Assembly (NCBI GenBank): GCA_938040915.1
Contig: CALHZE010000347.1
Location: 1 to 9,975 of the forward strand
DNA length: 9,975 nt
Direction: 5' to 3'
Source of the DNA: an uncultured Bacteroidia bacterium
GTDB taxonomy: Bacteria; Bacteroidota; Bacteroidia; Bacteroidales; CAJPTX01
The position numbers were made by a program, and so were the translations under genes. Of the stretch, positions 6,304 through 9,975 are shown in pieces. The stretch's first letter is position 1, and the number at the start of each line of letters is the position of its first letter. Under the pieces are notes generated by a model that did not search any database, was not told where the DNA came from, and saw only the letters and a program-made list of their open reading frames with translations.

Positions 6304-6331
6304 CGCAACACTATCCGAGGAGAGACGCAAG

Positions 6332-6781
6332 ATGAGTCAAGCTATCACATTTCATGGCACGGTTGCCGAACTCTGGAAGCCACACGCGGTAAACGTACGC
6401 GTACGTTATGGTGAGACCGACGCTATGGGCTATGTCTATTACGGCAACTATGCCCTCTATTTCGAGGTCGGACGCAATGAAACGATGCGAAACCTCGGCT
6501 TCCCCTACGGACGCGTCGAAGAATATGGCATCATGATGCCCGTCGTCGATATGCAACTCCACTATGACTCTGCGGCGCACTACGACGATCTCTTGGAGAT
6601 TACCACCGGCTTCCTCAAACTCGGGCCTGCCTCCTTGACCTTCGGCTATATCGTGACGCGCCCCGCAGACGCGACCCGTATCGTCTACGGACACACCACC
6701 CTTGCCTTTGTGGATAGTCAGACCCGAAAGCCTGTGCGTGTCCCAGCGATGGTGTGCGAACGCCTAGAAATGAGCCGTTAA
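6332..6781 (+). CDS. Acyl-CoA thioesterase, YbgC/4-hydroxybenzoyl-CoA thioesterase family
   Basis: A 149-residue single-domain hot-dog-fold protein, the usual length for the family, expected to hydrolyse acyl-CoA or related thioesters in the cytoplasm. The family signature is clear at 25-50: RYGETDAMGYVYYGNYALYF followed by EVGRNE, with Asp30 in the position of the catalytic aspartate and the conserved Asn39-Tyr40 and Glu50. The central strands (86-108) and the closing TTLAFVDSQTRKPVRVP (122-138) also fit. The start is supported by GAGGAGAG eight bases upstream and by the promoter box. It is the first gene of a close-packed run with the cardiolipin synthase gene 16 bases on. YbgC proteins in proteobacteria sit in the tol-pal cluster and have been linked to phospholipid metabolism; its neighbour here also makes phospholipid. 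The true substrate cannot be read from the sequence. Confidence 0.93.
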   Translation: MSQAITFHGTVAELWKPHAVNVRVRYGETDAMGYVYYGNYALYFEVGRNETMRNLGFPYGRVEEYGIMMPVVDMQLHYDSAAHYDDLLEITTGFLKLGPASLTFGYIVTRPADATRIVYGHTTLAFVDSQTRKPVRVPAMVCERLEMSR

Positions 6782-6797
6782 CCCTCCACGACGCTCG

Positions 6798-8276
6798 ATG
6801 CCCCTTCCTCCCTCTCTCTTCTTCTCTCAGTGGCTTTTGGCTACGGGCTTGCTGGTGAGCCTGATCTATATCCTCACCATCTTGACAACGGCGGTGGTCG
6901 TCATCTTAGACAAACGAGACCCCACCAAGGCGATGTTGTGGGTCGTCGTCCTTGTCACCCTCCCCGTGGCGGGGTTGCTCCTCTACCTCTTCTTCGGGCA
7001 GAACTTGCGTCGCAAGCACATCTTTAAGCGTAAAAAACGAGTTGACAACTCCTACCTCAGCGACGCGACCATACCCTTCTGCATCTCCTACCTCGACTCA
7101 GAAAGCGAGGTAGTCAGTGTCGCGGCACACCGGCACGTCGCACAACTTCTTCTCAACAACAGTCTCGCCCCCGTGATCGGAGGCAACGGCGTCACCCTCT
7201 TCCACGCCGGAGGTCCCGCTTTCGAAAAAATGTTGGAAGACTTAGAGCAAGCGCGCCAATTCGTCCACCTCGAGTACTACATCTTCAAGGCCGACAACCT
7301 AGGGCAACGCATCGCCGAGATATTGATGAAAAAGGCTCGCGAGGGGGTCGACGTGCGCATCATTTACGACGCTGTGGGGAGCTGGGGCATCCCCAAGTGG
7401 TTCATCCGAAAGTTGCAAGAAGCGGGGGTGCAAATCTATCCCTTCCAAAAGGTCATTTTCCCATACTTCTCAAGCCGCCTCAACTATCGTAATCACCGCA
7501 AAATATTGGTCGTCGACGGGCTTATTGCGCACATGGGGGGGATGAACATCGCCGACAAATACATCCAAGGGGCTGAGGATACGGGTCCGTGGCACGACAC
7601 CCAGTTGCGTATCGAGGGACCGAGCGTCTCGGCGCTCCATCTGGTCTTCTTGACCGACTGGGCGTTTGTCTCTCGCACCCCATGTGCGTTCGATCCCGTC
7701 GATTACACCCTAAGACCCCTCCCTGGGCACACGGCACTACAGGTGACCAACAGTGGTCCCGATAGCGACTGGGCGGCGATTATGCAGTCTTTCTTCCTCG
7801 CAATTTCCAAGGCGCAACGTCATATCTATATTTGCACTCCCTACTTCGTGCCCAACGAGAGCATCCTCACCGCCTTGCGAACAGCCGCTTTGAGCGGAGT
7901 GGACGTACGCCTACTCTTACCCTCGCGTAGCGATTCCCGCTTCGTTCTCTGGGCGACCGAGGGCTATATTTCAACGCTCCTCGAGGCGGGCATTCGCGTC
8001 TTCCTCTTCCAAGGTGGCTTCAACCACTCTAAGATTATGATGGTCGACGGCACGCTCTCTACCGTCGGCTCTGCCAATATGGATATCCGTAGCTTCGAAG
8101 ATAACTTTGAGGTGGTTACTTTCATCTACGACGTAGAGATTACCCAAGAGTTGGAAACTGAGTTCCTCAAAGATATCGAGTATAGCCAAGAGATCGATCT
8201 CGAAGATTGGGTACAACGCCCCTTCGCGGTGCGCATGAAGAGCTCGTTCGCACGGCTATTTAGCCCGCTCTTTTAG
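6798..8276 (+). CDS. cls: Cardiolipin synthase (two HKD motifs)
   Basis: Membrane phospholipase D-superfamily enzyme that makes cardiolipin, usually from two phosphatidylglycerol molecules. The 492 residues are close to the usual length. Two N-terminal membrane helices (about 15-37 and 45-66) enclose the PLDc_N segment DPTKAMLWVVVLVTLP. Two catalytic HKD motifs follow: H233-x-K235-x4-D240 (NHRKILVVDG) and H410-x-K412-x4-D417 (NHSKIMMVDG). The accompanying GGMNIADKY (247-255) and GSANMDIRSFEDNFEV (424-439) also fit. Both active-site halves are complete. It starts 16 bases after the thioesterase gene and ends 12 bases before the TonB-like gene, so co-transcription is likely. No Shine-Dalgarno sequence is evident. 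Glutamine codons are mostly CAA (13 CAA, 5 CAG), unlike the receptor gene upstream. Activity as a plain PLD-type transferase with another phospholipid donor cannot be excluded. Confidence 0.95.
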   Translation: MPLPPSLFFSQWLLATGLLVSLIYILTILTTAVVVILDKRDPTKAMLWVVVLVTLPVAGLLLYLFFGQNLRRKHIFKRKKRVDNSYLSDATIPFCISYLDSESEVVSVAAHRHVAQLLLNNSLAPVIGGNGVTLFHAGGPAFEKMLEDLEQARQFVHLEYYIFKADNLGQRIAEILMKKAREGVDVRIIYDAVGSWGIPKWFIRKLQEAGVQIYPFQKVIFPYFSSRLNYRNHRKILVVDGLIAHMGGMNIADKYIQGAEDTGPWHDTQLRIEGPSVSALHLVFLTDWAFVSRTPCAFDPVDYTLRPLPGHTALQVTNSGPDSDWAAIMQSFFLAISKAQRHIYICTPYFVPNESILTALRTAALSGVDVRLLLPSRSDSRFVLWATEGYISTLLEAGIRVFLFQGGFNHSKIMMVDGTLSTVGSANMDIRSFEDNFEVVTFIYDVEITQELETEFLKDIEYSQEIDLEDWVQRPFAVRMKSSFARLFSPLF

Positions 8277-8288
8277 CCCCACTTTACG

Positions 8289-9059
8289 ATGCGAGACCTC
8301 GAAGAACTCTTAGAAGCCCCCGCCGAACGTATCGCAGCTTTTGGGCGTCGCCACGGGGTGACCATTCTCGCGATCCTCGTCCTTAACATGGTGATCATCG
8401 TGGGCTTAATGAGCGTGAGCCTCGTTACCAAGGTCGCTCACGAAGAACCCATTACGCTAGATTTCGAAGACCCCGAGGCAGCGCGCGAGCTTGAGAAAAG
8501 TTACCAAGAATACGAAGAGATGTTGCGGGCACAGCCCCCGTCGGCGCTTCGCAATATTGCGGTCAATGTCAATGCGACAGCCCCAGACGAGCCGCAACTT
8601 AACGCTGCGCTTTCCGACGACAAACACACCAATGCCCAAGAAATTTACGAAGAGATGCAGCGAGCTCGTGCCGCTCTCTCCGAAACGCGTGTGACGCAAC
8701 AAGACCCACCACGGGGAGGGGACGAGGACGTCCCTGCGCCCCCCACGCTAACTCAAGAAACTAAGGTTTATAAAGGCCCTTCGGTCTTAAACTACGAACT
8801 CCTTGGGCGAACCACCGTCACCCTCCCCGTACCCGCCTATAAGTGTCGTCTGGGGGGCGTGGTTGCCGTGACTATCTGGGTCAATAAAACGGGTGCTGTC
8901 GTGCGCGCAGAGGTCGAAATGTCTCGCGTGCCAGATGCCGACAGGCAGTGTCTTCACGATGCGGCATTAGAGGCGGCTTCGCGCTCTCGTTTCAATGCCT
9001 CGCCCAGTGCGCCAGATCCGCAGCAAGGGCACATTACCTATCAGTTTGTTCCACAATAG
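8289..9059 (+). CDS. TonB-like energy transducer / single-span envelope protein
   Basis: A 256-residue protein of typical TonB layout. A short cytoplasmic N-terminus (1-22) is followed by one membrane helix (about 23-47), a charged helical and then Pro-containing periplasmic linker (48-160), and a C-terminal domain of about 95 residues. The last region contains YKGPSVLNYELLGR (161-174), YKCRLGG (184-190), the strand VVAVTIWVNKTGAVVRAEV (191-209), a helix with CLHDAALEAA (221-230), SRF (233-235) and GHITYQF (247-253). This matches the TonB C-terminal-like domain common in Bacteroidales. Such proteins pass energy from ExbB/ExbD to outer-membrane receptors, but no exbB or exbD lies here. The linker lacks the long Pro-Lys/Pro-Glu repeats of classical TonB. 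Cys186 and Cys221 flank the domain core and could form a disulfide. It could instead be a TolA-like or structural envelope protein. The call to the TonB superfamily is firm; the role as an energy transducer is inferred. Confidence 0.8.
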   Translation: MRDLEELLEAPAERIAAFGRRHGVTILAILVLNMVIIVGLMSVSLVTKVAHEEPITLDFEDPEAARELEKSYQEYEEMLRAQPPSALRNIAVNVNATAPDEPQLNAALSDDKHTNAQEIYEEMQRARAALSETRVTQQDPPRGGDEDVPAPPTLTQETKVYKGPSVLNYELLGRTTVTLPVPAYKCRLGGVVAVTIWVNKTGAVVRAEVEMSRVPDADRQCLHDAALEAASRSRFNASPSAPDPQQGHITYQFVPQ

Positions 9060-9073
9060 AAAGGCGTCACCCA

Positions 9074-9975
9074 ATGGAGGTTTACAAATTTGGCGGTGCT
9101 TCGTTAGCCTCCCCCGAGGGGATGGAGCGGATGGGCGCGCTCGTTGCCCGCTATCGGGGCGAGACGCCGCTGGTGGTCGTGGTTAGCGCTATAGGCAAGA
9201 CGACGAATGCGTTAGAACATGCCCTGTCGGTGGCGTTGTCCGGAGGTGATGTAGCCACCGCCTTAGCGCCGATAGACGCTTTACACCGCGGCATGGTCGA
9301 GGCGCTAAGGCTAGAGGAAACGGCTGCCCAGCCGGTCTATCGCCTCCTCTCAGATCTACACTTACTATTATCACACCTCCCCGCGCAAGATTATGACACC
9401 CTTTACGACCAAGTGATCTCGCAGGGGGAGCTCTTGTCGTCACTTCTTTTTTCCGCCCTTTTGTCAAAAAAAGGCTTGTCGCCCGAATGGGTCGATGTCC
9501 GGAGTGTTTTGCGTACCTACCCCGGTCACCGTGGCGCAGTCATTGACGCCACCCTGTCGGCGCCTCTTGTGCAGGCGCGTTTTCTACCGACAGACGGGGC
9601 GATCTATGTAACACAAGGCTTTATAGCCTCTGATTCGTTGGGGGCGACCACAACGCTCGGGCGTGAGGGGTCTGACTATTCCGCAGCCCTTCTCGGCTGT
9701 TTCTTAGGCGTTTCCCGCGTCACCATTTGGAAGGATGTCGAGGGATTGTTTAACGCCGACCCTAAGCGGTTTGCCGAGGCGCGTTTGATTGAGACTATCG
9801 ATTACCGCGAGGTGATCGAGATGGCATACAACGGCGCAAAGGTGATTCACGAGAAGGCGCTTAAACCCCTCCAAAACGCCGACATTCCTCTCTACGTGCG
9901 CAGCTTTTTGACCGAGGCGACTAATTCCTCGTCATCCATGCCGTCCAGCAGCGCGCTGACCTCCTCGGAGCCGAA
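9074..9975 (+). CDS. lysC: Aspartokinase (3' end outside window)
   Basis: Phosphorylates aspartate with ATP, the first step toward lysine, diaminopimelate, threonine and methionine. From the ATG at 9074, 300 codons are open to the right edge. Motifs in order: KFGGAS (5-10, the KFGGTS nucleotide site); VVVVSAIGKTTNALE starting near residue 35; GREGSDYSAALL (196-207); TIWKDVEGLFNADPKR (217-232); YNGAKVIHEKALKPLQNADI (about 253-272). The N-terminus resembles single-function Bacteroidota aspartokinases rather than the ThrA fusion, but the missing C-terminus, with its ACT domains, leaves this open. After RSFL (276-279) the usual segment leading to a Gly-Thr pair is replaced by a serine-rich stretch (283-298, ten Ser in 16). 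It lies 14 bases after the TonB-like gene, without a clear ribosome binding site, and probably shares its transcript. Confidence 0.93.
   Translation, partial: MEVYKFGGASLASPEGMERMGALVARYRGETPLVVVVSAIGKTTNALEHALSVALSGGDVATALAPIDALHRGMVEALRLEETAAQPVYRLLSDLHLLLSHLPAQDYDTLYDQVISQGELLSSLLFSALLSKKGLSPEWVDVRSVLRTYPGHRGAVIDATLSAPLVQARFLPTDGAIYVTQGFIASDSLGATTTLGREGSDYSAALLGCFLGVSRVTIWKDVEGLFNADPKRFAEARLIETIDYREVIEMAYNGAKVIHEKALKPLQNADIPLYVRSFLTEATNSSSSMPSSSALTSSEP

Overview
The window looks like chromosomal DNA of a Bacteroidales-type bacterium (phylum Bacteroidota), moderately GC-rich. Three things point there. The leucyl-tRNA synthetase is of the Bacteroidota form, with a long insert before its KMSKS loop. 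The TonB-like protein has a C-terminal domain typical of that order. Two genes are preceded by a perfect match to the Bacteroidota -7 promoter element TAnnTTTG, and most starts have little or no Shine-Dalgarno sequence. Genus and species cannot be read from the sequence.

Layout. On the minus strand (1-3627) lie leuS and, 30 bases downstream, a YitT/DUF2179 membrane protein that runs off the left edge. A divergent intergenic region (3628-4047) follows. It holds the leuS promoter, a perfect 19-bp inverted repeat (arms 3726-3744 and 3802-3820) around short tandem repeats, and a G7 tract. On the plus strand (4048-5760) is one methyl-accepting chemotaxis-type transducer with no che genes beside it. 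Its codon choice is unlike that of its neighbours. From 5761 to about 6290 there is no credible gene. This stretch is a dense cluster of two interleaved short GC-rich repeat families, several of them palindromic, and arm changes in one copy keep the pairing.

The last part (6332-9975) is a tight plus-strand run that reads like an operon: a hot-dog acyl-CoA thioesterase (YbgC type), a two-HKD cardiolipin synthase, a TonB-like single-span envelope protein and the first 300 codons of aspartokinase. Gaps between them are 16, 12 and 14 bases. A clear -7 box lies at the very edge of the repeat cluster, 28 bases before the first start codon. The first three products act on acyl thioesters, phospholipids and the cell envelope; aspartokinase opens the diaminopimelate/lysine/threonine pathway, which also feeds the cell wall.

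The ordinary genes are housekeeping. The unusual parts are the two repeat-bearing intergenic regions and the compositionally distinct chemotaxis-type receptor between them. I see no tRNA, rRNA, CRISPR array, transposase or integrase, and no convincing new multi-gene system.
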